From Usitatibacter sp035624355 (lineage in GTDB: Bacteria; Pseudomonadota; Gammaproteobacteria; Burkholderiales; Usitatibacteraceae): 64,000 nucleotides of DNA. The translations under genes and the position numbers were made by a program. Location of the stretch: NCBI GenBank assembly GCA_035624355.1, contig DASPRQ010000027.1, positions 17,845 through 81,844 on the forward strand. Direction: 5' to 3'. The notes under the pieces were generated by a model. The model saw only the letters and a program-made list of their open reading frames with translations, had not been told where the DNA came from and did not search any database. The first letter of the stretch is position 1; each line of letters opens with the position of its first letter. Below, one piece after another: positions 52,566-61,116 of the stretch.

Positions 52566-53105
52566 CTATTCCCCGCCCGAGAGTGTGCCCGTTCCGGCGG
52601 GCGTCGAGAAGGTGGCCGCCAGGACGCCGTCCGTGCGCAGGTCGAGGAGCTCGCAGCCCGAGGGCGGGAGGCGGTCGCCCGGGTGGGCATCGCCCTTCCA
52701 CTGGATGAGCGTCGGGCAGGCGCCGCCGCAGGGCAGGCGCCCGTCGGCGGGCACGCCGATCCGCCAGGCGAGATCGCCCCGCGCCGCCTCGAGCACCTCG
52801 ACCCGCTCGGGATAGCCCTGGAGGGCCCGCTCGATGTCCGGCACGCGGACGACCCAGTGGATGAGGGCGGGGCCGCGCTCGAGGCGCGCGCGCATCGCGG
52901 GCCCGTCGAGCGCGTACCAGCGGGGGCGCCCCGGCGGCGGCGCCTCGGGATCGATCGCGATCACCTCCAGGTAGCGCCGTCCCCCGAGCCCGAGGAGGCG
53001 GTTGTGGGTGCCCATGAGCGCGTGCTTCCCGCCCGGCACGGTCGCCGCCCCCAGCCGCGAGGCGACCCACGCCGCGCCTTCCTCGAGGGTACGCGCGGCG
53101 ACCAC
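52566..53105 (-). CDS. VOC (glyoxalase-like) family protein, start uncertain
   Basis: About 179 residues fitting glyoxalase-like VOC proteins (VVAARTLEEGAAWVASRLG, then GTHNRLLGLGGRRYLEVIAID). The canonical beginning with its metal-binding His (LDHL) lies just upstream in the same frame, but no ATG, GTG or TTG occurs before the preceding stop. The first usual start is the GTG at 53105, which cuts off DHL. A CTG at 53138 would restore it. Either the gene uses a rare start or it is N-terminally shortened. Confidence 0.7.
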   Translation of the reverse strand: MVAARTLEEGAAWVASRLGAATVPGGKHALMGTHNRLLGLGGRRYLEVIAIDPEAPPPGRPRWYALDGPAMRARLERGPALIHWVVRVPDIERALQGYPERVEVLEAARGDLAWRIGVPADGRLPCGGACPTLIQWKGDAHPGDRLPPSGCELLDLRTDGVLAATFSTPAGTGTLSGGE

Positions 53106-53145
53106 CAGGTGGTCGAGGTCCGGGGGGACGCGGCCCAGGGGCGGC

Positions 53146-53775
53146 TCAGTCGAGCGTGATGCCCTCGTCGGCCATGACCTTCCTCACGGCCGGCCGGGCC
53201 AGCACGCGCTCCATGAGGCGCGCGTAGTTCGGCATCTCCTTCACCGGGAAGCCCTGCCGGTTGCCCCAGCGGTAGAACACGAGGAGGTAGCCGTCGACCA
53301 CGGTGTAGTGGTTGCCGATCGCCCACCGGCGGCCCGCGAGCAGGCGGTCGATCTCCCTGAGGCAGTCGCCGTACGTGACGCGCGCCTTCGCCTTCACCGC
53401 CGCGCGCGCGGCCTCGTCGTCGGCGTAGCGCTCGGGACGGAAGAGGTGGCCGTAGGTGGTGTGCACCGTGTTCGACAGCCACGCCATGGTGGACAGCGCC
53501 ACCGCCTGGTGCCACGTGTCCTTCGGCCAGATCTTCCCGTGGCCGTAGCCGCCGGCGAAGTAGGCCATGATGCCCACGTTCTCCGTGAGGACCTTCCCGT
53601 CGGCGACGAGGGTGGGCACCCGCCCGCGCGGGTTGAGCGCGAGGTACTCGGGCTTGCGCTGGTCGCCCGCCGCGAGGTCGAGCCGCACGGTCGTGTAGGG
53701 AATGCCCAGCTCCTCGATCGCGATGTGGGAAGCGAACGAGCAGGCGCCGGGCGCGTAGTAGAGCTTGATGTCCAT
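53146..53775 (-). CDS. Glutathione S-transferase family protein
   Basis: A 209-residue GST: the N-terminal thioredoxin-like domain has KLYYAPGACSFASHIAIEELG (Ser/Cys near the N-terminus as in beta-class) and RVPTLVADGKVLTENVGIM, followed by the all-helical domain. It conjugates or reduces with glutathione; the substrate is unknown. It is 3 nt from the dehydrogenase upstream, so it is part of the same operon. It lacks the Ser-Ser-Cys signature of zeta-class maleylacetoacetate isomerase. Confidence 0.9.
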   Translation of the reverse strand: MDIKLYYAPGACSFASHIAIEELGIPYTTVRLDLAAGDQRKPEYLALNPRGRVPTLVADGKVLTENVGIMAYFAGGYGHGKIWPKDTWHQAVALSTMAWLSNTVHTTYGHLFRPERYADDEAARAAVKAKARVTYGDCLREIDRLLAGRRWAIGNHYTVVDGYLLVFYRWGNRQGFPVKEMPNYARLMERVLARPAVRKVMADEGITLD

Positions 53776-53778
53776 GGC

Positions 53779-54642
53779 TTAGAGCCTCGTGATGAGCGAG
53801 GAGGTGTCCCAGCGGTTGCCGCCGGACTTCTGGATCTCGGCGTAGTAGCCGTCGACGACCTGCGTGACCGGGAGCTTCGCGCCGTTGCGCTTCGCCTCGT
53901 CGAAGCAGATGCCGAGGTCCTTGCGCATCCAGTCTACCGCGAAGCCGAAGTCGAACTTGCGCTGGTGCATCGTCCGCCCGCGGTTCTCCATCTGCCAGGA
54001 CTGCGCCGCGCCCTTCGAGATCACGTCGAGGAGCAGGTTCACGTCGAGGCCCGCCTTCTCCGCGAAGGCGATGCCCTCGGAAAGCCCCTGCACGAGGCCC
54101 GCGATGCAGATCTGGTTCACCATCTTGGAAAGCTGCCCCGCGCCGCTCGGGCCCATCAGGGTCACCGCGCGCCCGTAGGAATCCATGGCGGGCTTCGCGC
54201 GCTCGAAGGGTGCGGCCTCGCCGCCGCACATCACCGTGAGCTTGCCGTTCTCCGCGCCCGCCTGGCCGCCCGACACCGGCGCGTCGATGAAGTCCACGCC
54301 TTTCTGCCTCGCCGCGGCGAAGATGCGCCGGGCGATGTCGGCCGAGGCCGTGGTGTGGTCCACGAGCACCGCGCCCTTCCGCATGCCCGCGAGCGCGCCC
54401 TCGGGCCCGAGGACGACCTGCGCGAGGTCGTTGTCGTTGCCCACGCACACCATCACGAAATCGCAGTCCTTCGCGGCAGCGGCGGGTGTGGCGGCCAAGC
54501 GCCCGCCGTGCTTCTGCACCCACGCCTCGGCCTTGGCGGCGGTGCGGTTGTACACCGTCACGTCGTAGCCCCGGGCCTTGAGATGGCCGGCCATGGGGAA
54601 GCCCATCACGCCCAGGCCGATGAATGCGGCTTTCGTGGACAT
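53779..54642 (-). CDS. Beta-hydroxyacid dehydrogenase (tartronate-semialdehyde reductase / 3-hydroxyisobutyrate dehydrogenase family)
   Basis: A 287-residue NAD(P)-dependent dehydrogenase: N-terminal Rossmann FIGLGVMGFPMAGHL, the substrate-binding FIDAPVSGGQAGAE, the catalytic Lys region GAGQLSKMVNQI. The family includes tartronate-semialdehyde reductase, so with the 2-hydroxyacid dehydrogenase next door it could work on C3 hydroxyacids. 3-hydroxyisobutyrate remains an alternative. Confidence 0.9.
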   Translation of the reverse strand: MSTKAAFIGLGVMGFPMAGHLKARGYDVTVYNRTAAKAEAWVQKHGGRLAATPAAAAKDCDFVMVCVGNDNDLAQVVLGPEGALAGMRKGAVLVDHTTASADIARRIFAAARQKGVDFIDAPVSGGQAGAENGKLTVMCGGEAAPFERAKPAMDSYGRAVTLMGPSGAGQLSKMVNQICIAGLVQGLSEGIAFAEKAGLDVNLLLDVISKGAAQSWQMENRGRTMHQRKFDFGFAVDWMRKDLGICFDEAKRNGAKLPVTQVVDGYYAEIQKSGGNRWDTSSLITRL

Positions 54643-54668
54643 CGTTCCGGCTCCATTGAACTGTCGAG

Positions 54669-54697
54669 GCGTTGAGCGGCGACCCCTCGTCCGCTCC
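54669..54697. repeat. Diverged copy of the hairpin module found at 20731-20767
   Basis: GAGCGG (54674-54679) and CCGCTC (54691-54696) pair around CGA-CCCC-TCG with one bulged T. The flanking GGCGTTGAGCGG is the reverse complement of CCGCTCAACGCC in the tandem repeat at 25172-25409. Placed in the 67-bp gap between two hydroxyacid dehydrogenase genes. Confidence 0.5.
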
Positions 54698-54709
54698 AGC
54701 GCCCCGAGC

Positions 54710-55672
54710 TTAGTTGACGGGATTCGGGGGCACGCCGCCCTGAAGAACCGCGATCAAGTTCTCCATCGCGGTGCGGCACATGGTCATGCGGGTGGCGCGC
54801 GAGGCACTGCCGACGTGCGGCGTCATGACGACGTTCCTGAGCTCCAGGTAGCCCGGGTGCACGTTCGGCTCGCCCTCGAAGACGTCGAGGCCCGCTCCCG
54901 CGATGCGCTCGTGCGCGAGGGCCTCCACGAGCGCCTCGTCGTCCACGACGCCGCCGCGGGCGGTATTCACGAGGATCGCGGTGGGCTTCATCTTCGCGAT
55001 CTCGGCCGCGCCGATCAGGTGGTGCGTGGCCGGCGAGTACGGCGCCATCACGACCACGAAGTCGCTCTCGGCGAGCAGCCGCTCGCGCTCGACCCAGGTC
55101 GCCTCGAGGCGCCGCTCGTCCTCGATCGGGAGGCGGTTGCGGTTGTGGTAGAGCACGCGCATGTCGAAGCCGCGCGCGCGCCGGGCGATCGCCTGGCCGA
55201 TGCGCCCCATGCCGATGATGCCGAGGGTGGCGTGGTGCACGTCCTGGCCCAGGAAGTACTGCACGCCGAAAGCGATCTTCCACCGGCCCGCCCGCACGTA
55301 GGCGTCGCCCTCGGCGATGCGGCGCGCGGCCGCCATGAGGAGCGCCCAGGTGAGGTCGGCGGTGGTGTCGTCGAGGACCCCGGGCGTGTTGGTCACGCGG
55401 ATGCCGCGCTTCGTGCACGCCGGCACGTCGATGTTGTTGTAGCCCACCGCGATGTTGGAGATCACCCTGAGGTCCGGGCACTGCGCGAGGACCGGCTCGT
55501 CGAAGCGGTCCATGACGGTCGCCATGGCGCCTCTCTTGCCCTGGAGCCGGCGCACCAGCTCCTCCGGCGGCCAGGGGCGGTCCTCCGGGTTGTGCTCCAC
55601 TTCGAAGCGCTGCGAGAGCGCTCCCACGATTTCGGGGAAGACGCCGCGCGTCACCAGGACCTTCTGTCTCAA
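54710..55672 (-). CDS. D-2-hydroxyacid dehydrogenase (glyoxylate/hydroxypyruvate reductase type)
   Basis: A 320-residue enzyme of the D-isomer 2-hydroxyacid dehydrogenase family: SNIAVGYNNIDVPACTKRG, the NAD-binding LGIIGMGRIGQAIARRA, ILVNTARGGVVDDEAL, GLDVFEGEP and the catalytic His in MTPHVGSAS. It reduces glyoxylate or hydroxypyruvate, or oxidises D-glycerate. It starts at TTG 55672 with GATGAAGG before it; no better start is present. Cotranscribed with the TRAP permease genes. Confidence 0.9.
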   Translation of the reverse strand: MRQKVLVTRGVFPEIVGALSQRFEVEHNPEDRPWPPEELVRRLQGKRGAMATVMDRFDEPVLAQCPDLRVISNIAVGYNNIDVPACTKRGIRVTNTPGVLDDTTADLTWALLMAAARRIAEGDAYVRAGRWKIAFGVQYFLGQDVHHATLGIIGMGRIGQAIARRARGFDMRVLYHNRNRLPIEDERRLEATWVERERLLAESDFVVVMAPYSPATHHLIGAAEIAKMKPTAILVNTARGGVVDDEALVEALAHERIAGAGLDVFEGEPNVHPGYLELRNVVMTPHVGSASRATRMTMCRTAMENLIAVLQGGVPPNPVN

Positions 55673-55676
55673 TCCT

Positions 55677-57611
55677 TCATCCGCCGTAGAGGTAGTTGGG
55701 AAGCCACAGGCTCATCCCCGGCCAGATGTACATGATAACCATGCACACGATCACGATCAGCATGTACGGCATCATGCCCGCGAAGATCTGGTTCAGGGTC
55801 ACGTGCGGCGGCGACACGCCCTTCAGGTAGAACGCGGACATGGCGACCGGCGGCGAGAGGAAGGCCGCCTGCAGGTTCACGAACACCAGCGTCCCCCAGA
55901 GGATCGGGTCGATGTTGAAGTGCTTGAGCAGGGGCAGGAAGATCGGCACGAAGATCACGATGATCTCGGTCCACTCGAGCGGCCAGCCCAGGACGAAGAT
56001 GATCGCCTGGGACAGCAGCATGAACTGGATGGGCGACATGTTGAGCGACAGCACCCACTCCTCCACCAGCTGCTGGCCGCCCAGGATCGCGAATACCGCC
56101 GAGAAGAGCGCCGAGCCGACGAAGAGCCAGCACACCATGGCGGTCGTCTTCGCCGTGAGGAACACCGACTCCTTCACCCGCTGCCAGTTGAGCGTCTTCG
56201 CCTGGATCGCGAGGAGGAACGCTCCGGCCGCGCCCACGGCCGCCGATTCGGTCGCCGTCGTGATGCCGAACAGGATCACCGCGAGCACGACGACCGTGAG
56301 GATGCCGAGCGGCATCACCGACGAGGTGAGCAGCTTCAGGATCTCGAACTGGTCGGCGTGCAGGGTCCAGTAGTACCAGGCGAGGAGAGCCGCGGCGAGC
56401 GCCGCGCAGCCCCAGAACCACCAGTAGAATTGCGGGTCGGGCCCCATCTCGGCGGCCGTGAGCGGGCCCTCGGCGAGGGATGGCGTGCCGATCTCCTGCA
56501 GCTCGTCGCCCTTGTGCGCCTCGTCGGGCGCGGGCTCGCCCTGCCCCAGCGCTTCGGGCTGGTCGCCCGCGGGCGCGGCGCCGCCGCTCGCGCCCCGACC
56601 GAGCTCCTGGGGCGCCTCCTCGGCCGCACCCGGCGCCGCGGCGCTCGCCCCGGCGGCCGCCTGCTTCGCGACCTGCGTCGCGGCCGGCTTGTGCGCGGCC
56701 ACGTCCACGCCTTCCTGCTGGTGGATCACGACGTACCACCAGATCAGCCAGAACGTGGCGGCGGTCATCACCAGCGGGAAGAACGCGGCGGCGAGGTTCT
56801 TCGCCAGCATCCCGTAGGTGACGCGCACCCCGCCCGCCTCGATCGCCAGCGCCCGGGCCGGCGCGACGACCGCGCGCACGAGCGTTGCGAGCATGTTGGG
56901 CGAGTAGGCCTGCTGCATCCTCGGCACCCACTCCGGGACCGGCACCTTCGTTTCGCTCTCGGGGAGCCTCGGCGCGATCTTCGGATTCATCAGCGCCCAG
57001 CCCACGATGTAGACGAGGTAGAGGAACGCGAGGAAGAAGCCCGGGAACATCGCGGAGGCGTAGAGCTTGACCACGGACTGGCCGGCGACCGCCGCGTACA
57101 CGATGATCATCACCGAGGGCGGGATGAGGATCCCCAGCGTGCCCCCGGCGGTGATGACGCCCGAGGCGAGGCGCGTGTCGTAGCCCGCGCGCAGCATCGG
57201 GTTGAACGCGATCACGCCCATGAGCACCACCACCGCGCCCACGAGCCCGCTCGCGATGCCCCAGAACGTGCAGATCACGAGGGTCGCGACGGCGAGCGAG
57301 GCGGGAAGCCTCCGGAAGGCGAGCTGCACGCTGTAGAACATCTTGTCGACGAGCGCGCCGCGCTCCATCACGTAGCCCATCAGCACGAAGAGCGGGATGG
57401 AGATCAGCGTGTCGTTCGTCATCGCGCCGTAGGTGCGCTGGACGAAGAGGTCGAAGATGTGGTTCTGCGTCCAGGGCTGCGTCGGGTCGTGCAGCGCGAA
57501 GAACCCGAAGAACATGCCCAGGCCCATCAGGGTGAAGGCCGTCGGAAAGCCCATCATGATCACCACCACGATGAGCGCGAGCATCGTGAGCCCGAGTGCC
57601 GGATCGCTCAT
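55677..57611 (-). CDS. TRAP transporter large permease DctM, with a long insertion
   Basis: A 644-residue DctM-type permease; the family is normally ~430 residues. Both halves show family motifs (FVLMGYVMERGALVDKM, GTLGILIPPSVMIIVYA near the start; PLEWTEIIVIFVPIFLPLL near the end). Between about residues 215 and 430 there is an extra stretch with two hydrophobic segments and an Ala/Pro/Gly/Glu-rich segment (303-388). The insertion keeps the reading frame and does not look like a mobile element. Start overlaps the small subunit stop. Confidence 0.92.
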   Translation of the reverse strand: MSDPALGLTMLALIVVVIMMGFPTAFTLMGLGMFFGFFALHDPTQPWTQNHIFDLFVQRTYGAMTNDTLISIPLFVLMGYVMERGALVDKMFYSVQLAFRRLPASLAVATLVICTFWGIASGLVGAVVVLMGVIAFNPMLRAGYDTRLASGVITAGGTLGILIPPSVMIIVYAAVAGQSVVKLYASAMFPGFFLAFLYLVYIVGWALMNPKIAPRLPESETKVPVPEWVPRMQQAYSPNMLATLVRAVVAPARALAIEAGGVRVTYGMLAKNLAAAFFPLVMTAATFWLIWWYVVIHQQEGVDVAAHKPAATQVAKQAAAGASAAAPGAAEEAPQELGRGASGGAAPAGDQPEALGQGEPAPDEAHKGDELQEIGTPSLAEGPLTAAEMGPDPQFYWWFWGCAALAAALLAWYYWTLHADQFEILKLLTSSVMPLGILTVVVLAVILFGITTATESAAVGAAGAFLLAIQAKTLNWQRVKESVFLTAKTTAMVCWLFVGSALFSAVFAILGGQQLVEEWVLSLNMSPIQFMLLSQAIIFVLGWPLEWTEIIVIFVPIFLPLLKHFNIDPILWGTLVFVNLQAAFLSPPVAMSAFYLKGVSPPHVTLNQIFAGMMPYMLIVIVCMVIMYIWPGMSLWLPNYLYGG

Positions 57612-58297
57612 TGCTCGCTCCTTTCCGCGCCCTTCGCGCCGGACTGGCGCTGGCGCGCCGCCTCGTCGATCTCGTGCACGCTCTCGATCGCGCGCTTGCG
57701 CGATTCCTCGTCCACGTACTGGCTGTTGGCGAGCTGCTCCTCGACCACGTCGATCTCCTCGGCGTCCTTGAGGCGGTCGGGCCAGCGCCCGGTCCTGAGG
57801 CAAATGACGCAGCGGATGATCTCGGCGATGCCCTGGATCAGCACCAGGGTCCCCGCGATCGGGATGATCGCCTTGAAGTGGTAGAGCGGCGGGCCGTTGG
57901 CGGTGTCGTTCACGTGCTCGTCGATGACCCAGGAGGCGTGCGCGAAGTCCCAGCCCGCGTACGAGAGCGCCGCGATGCCCGGCAGGAAGAAGACGACGTA
58001 GAGCACGAGGTCGAGGCTCGCCTGCAGCCTCGGCTTCATGGAGCTGTAGAGGAAGTCGCCGCGCACGTGCCCGTCCTGCGAGAGCGTGTAGGCGCCGCAC
58101 ATCATGAAGAGCACCCCGTACAGCATGTAGTCCGCGTCGAATGCCCACGCGGTCGGCGCGTTGAGCGCGTAGCGCTTCAGCACCTCGACGCACACGGCGC
58201 CCGTGAGCACCAGGATCAGCCAGGATGCGGCCTTGCCGGTCCACGTGCTGATGTGGTCGATCGTGATCAGGTATTTCTGGATTCCCATCGTTGCCAT
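57608..58297 (-). CDS. TRAP transporter small permease DctQ
   Basis: A 229-residue DctQ-type membrane protein with four helices, including WLILVLTGAVCVEVLKRY and the YMLYGVLFMMCGAYTLSQDGHVRGDFLY block, plus a charged C-terminal tail of ~50 residues. The start at 58297 has AAGGG nearby; ATG 58288 is an alternative. Forms the membrane complex with DctM. Lies 3' of a terminator that follows dctP, so is expected at lower level than the binding protein. Confidence 0.88.
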   Translation of the reverse strand: MATMGIQKYLITIDHISTWTGKAASWLILVLTGAVCVEVLKRYALNAPTAWAFDADYMLYGVLFMMCGAYTLSQDGHVRGDFLYSSMKPRLQASLDLVLYVVFFLPGIAALSYAGWDFAHASWVIDEHVNDTANGPPLYHFKAIIPIAGTLVLIQGIAEIIRCVICLRTGRWPDRLKDAEEIDVVEEQLANSQYVDEESRKRAIESVHEIDEAARQRQSGAKGAERSEQ

Positions 58298-58345
58298 CGC
58301 CCATTTCCCTTTCGCGAAACTTGCCCCTTTTGCCCGCCGCATCGC

Positions 58346-58380
58346 GCAAAAAAGCCACCCCGCGTGGGCACGGGGTGGCT
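58346..58380 (-). terminator. Intrinsic terminator downstream of dctP
   Basis: On the minus strand the arms GCCACCCCG and CGGGGTGGC (58354-58362 and 58371-58379) form a perfect 9-bp stem, extended by one A-T pair, with an 8-nt loop. A run of six T follows (58348-58353 on the minus strand). This is a textbook Rho-independent terminator between dctP and dctQ. Partial read-through would give excess binding protein over permease. Confidence 0.85.
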
Positions 58381-58403
58381 CGGGCGCACGGCGACGGCGG
58401 GGT

Positions 58404-59543
58404 CTAGGCCTTCTTGCCGCCGAAGTAGTGGTTGAAGGCGATGCGGTAGTCGACGTTCTGGTCGTACTGCCAGCCCCCGACCCGCTGGGCGAACGCCTTC
58501 TGCGAGTCGAGCACCTTCTTGAACCAGGGGTTGTCCGCGGACTTCTTCGCGATGGTCTCGTCCCAGACCTTGAGCTGGGCCTGCAGGACCGAGTTCGGCG
58601 TCTTGTAGACCTTGACCTTGTCCTTGGCCTGGATCTCGATGTAGTCCTGCGAGTAGCGGTCCATCGCCTTCCACGCCATGTCGGCGGAGGCGGCCTCGAC
58701 GGCGTTCGCGATGATGTTCTTGAGCTTGTCGGGCAGCGCGTCGTACTTCTTCTTGTTGAAGAGGATCTCGAGCGTCTCCGCGGACTGGTGGAAGCTCTGC
58801 ATCATGTAGACCTTGCGCACGTCGGGGAAGCCCAGCGCCTTGTCCGAGGAGGGGTTGTTGAACTCGGCCGCGTCGATGAGGCCGCGGTCGAGCGCGGGCA
58901 CGATGTCCGGGCCCGCGAGCGCGTTCACGGCCGCGCCCATCGCGGTGAACATCTCGATGCCGAGGCCCACCGTGCGGAACTTGAGGCCCTTGAAGTCGGC
59001 GACGCTGCGGATGGGCTTGTTGTACCAGCCGAGCGGCTCGGTCGCCATCGGGCCGTAGGGGAAGGAGACCACGTCCATGCCGATCGACTTGTAGATGTCG
59101 GCGAGGATCTCCTTGCCGCCGCCGTACTTGTGCCACCCGAGCAGCATGTTCGAGTCCATGCCGAACGCCGGGCCGGAGCCCCAGAGCGCGAGCGCGGCCT
59201 GCTTGCCGTACCAGTACACGAGCACGCCGTGTCCGCCGTCGAGCGTGCCCTTCGACACCGCGTCGAGCAGGTCGAAGGCCTTCACGACCGCCCCGGCGGG
59301 GAGGACCTCGATCTTGAGGTCCCCGCCCGTCATGTCGTTCACCTTCTTCGCGTAGTCGAGCGCGTACTCGTGGAAGATGTCCTTGGTGGGCCAGGTCGAT
59401 TGCCAGCGCCAGGTGATCGGCCCCGTCTGGCCCTTCGAGATCATCGGGAAGGCGAGGGTCGAAGCGGCGGCAGCGCCGGCTATGAACTTGCGACGGGTCG
59501 GGCTCGGCGCCGCGGACGCGGACGCCTTTTTGGCTTCCTTCAT
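58404..59543 (-). CDS. TRAP transporter substrate-binding protein DctP (ketoacid/lactate-like)
   Basis: A 379-residue periplasmic binding protein with a Tat signal peptide (PTRRKFIAGAAAASTLAF). Mature pattern: WRWQSTWPTKDIFHEYALDY, FRTVGLGIEMFTAMGAAVN, AAEFNNPSSD and later VYMMQSFHQSAETLE. These fit the TakP/lactate-type DctP branch, which binds monocarboxylic 2-oxo or 2-hydroxy acids. GGAGGACCCC precedes the ATG. With two hydroxyacid dehydrogenases downstream, the solute is probably a small hydroxy- or ketoacid (inference). Confidence 0.92.
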   Translation of the reverse strand: MKEAKKASASAAPSPTRRKFIAGAAAASTLAFPMISKGQTGPITWRWQSTWPTKDIFHEYALDYAKKVNDMTGGDLKIEVLPAGAVVKAFDLLDAVSKGTLDGGHGVLVYWYGKQAALALWGSGPAFGMDSNMLLGWHKYGGGKEILADIYKSIGMDVVSFPYGPMATEPLGWYNKPIRSVADFKGLKFRTVGLGIEMFTAMGAAVNALAGPDIVPALDRGLIDAAEFNNPSSDKALGFPDVRKVYMMQSFHQSAETLEILFNKKKYDALPDKLKNIIANAVEAASADMAWKAMDRYSQDYIEIQAKDKVKVYKTPNSVLQAQLKVWDETIAKKSADNPWFKKVLDSQKAFAQRVGGWQYDQNVDYRIAFNHYFGGKKA

Positions 59544-59822
59544 GGGGTCCTCCTAGGGTTGTGGGGCTTCTTGCGCTTGGTGACGCACTTTTTCGTGGGC
59601 GGAAGGCCGCGCCCCCCGCGGCAACCGAGGCATCGTAGTCTGCATGCAAGGGGAAGGCAAGGTGCCCGAAGGCTGGATCGGGTGCCCTCGAAGACTTCCT
59701 ACTGAGGGTAAAAGCCGTGGATACCGGCTGTTCGGGCCTGGACCGCTGAGCGCGTCCTTACCGCGCTGCCTTGCGGCGCGAGGGGCACCGCCCTAGACTC
59801 CGGCGAGCCCCCGGAGGCCCCT
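59544..59822 (+). promoter_or_regulatory. Intergenic region with antiporter promoter
   Basis: 279 bp between divergent dctP and the antiporter gene. A promoter for the antiporter fits at TTGCGG (59771-59776), 17 nt, TAGACT (59794-59799), with GGAGGCCCCT before the ATG at 59823. The dctP side is AT-poor and shows no clear boxes. I see no tRNA or other RNA gene in it. Confidence 0.45.
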
Positions 59823-61076
59823 ATGGAAGCGCCAGTTGCGGTCGAGACCGCGAAGCACGTGCTGCACGTGCTCGCCGTGATCCTCTTCGTCGGAGCCGCC
59901 GTCGGCGCGCTCGCCGGGAGGCTCAGGGTGCCCGACGTCGCGCTCTTCCTCGTGGCCGGCATGCTGCTCGGGCCGGGCGTAGCCGGCGCGATCGAGGTTC
60001 GGGCCGATTCCGCGCTCAACCAGCTCGTGCTGATCTTCGGCGCGTCCTACGTCCTGTTCGACGGGGGCGCGTCGCTGCGGCTGAAGGTGCTGAAGGAGGT
60101 GTGGATCACGATCGTCATCCTCGCGACCCTCGGGGTGCTGGCCACCGCGGCGATCACGGGCCTCGCCGCGAGCTACCTGCTCGGAATCCCGCTCGCGGCC
60201 GCGCTGCTGCTGGGCTCGACCATCGCGTCCACCGACCCGGCCACGCTCGTTCCGGTGTTCCGCCAGGTCCGCATCCGGGAGCGCGTGGCGCAGACCGTCA
60301 TGGCGGAATCCGCATTCAACGACGCGACCGGCGCGATCGCCACGTTCGCCGCGCTCGGCATCGCCACGGGCCGGGGCGAGCTCTCGATCGCGGGCTCGCT
60401 CGCGGAGCTCGTCAAGCAGGCGGGCATCGGCGTGCTGGTCGGCGGCGCGCTGGGCTGGGCCGCAGCGTGGCTGATCGCCCACGAGAGGTTCGGCTTTCTC
60501 CAGGAGTACGCTCCGGTGGTCACGCTGATGGCGGTGATCGGCGCCTACCTCGCGGCCGACGGCGCGCGCTCGAGCGGGTTCATGGCGGTGTTCGTGTTCG
60601 GGATCGTCCTCGGCAACAAGGACGCGTTCGGCTTCGCGATGGAGGACCGGGAGGAGGAGAAGCTCGCGGACTTCGTGGCGACGACCGCGCTCGTCATGCG
60701 CATGTTCATCTTCGTCCTGCTGGGGACCCAGGTCGATTTCGGGCTCATGGGGCGCCACCTGGCCGGCGCGATCGGGGTGGTCGCCGTGTTCATGCTCGCG
60801 GCCCGGCCCGCGACGGTCTTCCTCTGCGCGCTGCCGGATCGCCGCGCCCGCTGGTCGATGAAGGAGCTGCTGTTCATGTGCTGGACGCGGGAGACGGGCG
60901 TGATCCCCGGCGCGCTGGCGGGGCTGCTCGTGGGCATGCAGGCGCCTCACGCGAAGCTGATCGCCTCCGTCACCTTTGTCGCCATCCTCGCCACCATCCT
61001 GGTCCAGGCGACGACCACCCGCTGGCTCGCCGGCCGCCTCGGCCTGCTCGAGGAGGAGGCCCGGGCGCCCGCCTGA
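59823..61076 (+). CDS. Monovalent cation:proton antiporter, CPA1 (NhaP-like)
   Basis: A 417-residue membrane protein with about 12 helices. Key motifs: STDPATLVPVF and AESAFNDATGAI, the acidic FND region of the CPA1 ion site. It exchanges Na+ or K+ for protons at the inner membrane. It is not KefC: no TrkA-N domain follows. Monocistronic or followed after 40 nt by an FAH-family gene that has its own TACACT box. Confidence 0.88.
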   Translation: MEAPVAVETAKHVLHVLAVILFVGAAVGALAGRLRVPDVALFLVAGMLLGPGVAGAIEVRADSALNQLVLIFGASYVLFDGGASLRLKVLKEVWITIVILATLGVLATAAITGLAASYLLGIPLAAALLLGSTIASTDPATLVPVFRQVRIRERVAQTVMAESAFNDATGAIATFAALGIATGRGELSIAGSLAELVKQAGIGVLVGGALGWAAAWLIAHERFGFLQEYAPVVTLMAVIGAYLAADGARSSGFMAVFVFGIVLGNKDAFGFAMEDREEEKLADFVATTALVMRMFIFVLLGTQVDFGLMGRHLAGAIGVVAVFMLAARPATVFLCALPDRRARWSMKELLFMCWTRETGVIPGALAGLLVGMQAPHAKLIASVTFVAILATILVQATTTRWLAGRLGLLEEEARAPA

Positions 61077-61116
61077 GGGTCCCGGCGCGTTACACTCGCG
61101 CAGGGAGGCAGCGCAG

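Noticed and set aside
53146..53775. Maleylacetoacetate isomerase completing the tyrosine pathway
   Set aside because: The zeta-class Ser-Ser-Cys signature is absent and the gene lies 20 kb from the operon, within the TRAP cluster.
55677..57611. Insertion sequence or fusion of two genes in the large TRAP permease
   Set aside because: The reading frame is continuous, both halves belong to one DctM, and no transposase or inverted ends are visible.
59544..59822. Possible tRNA or small RNA gene in the dctP-antiporter gap
   Set aside because: No cloverleaf, T-loop GGTTCGAATCC-like block or terminator could be fitted.
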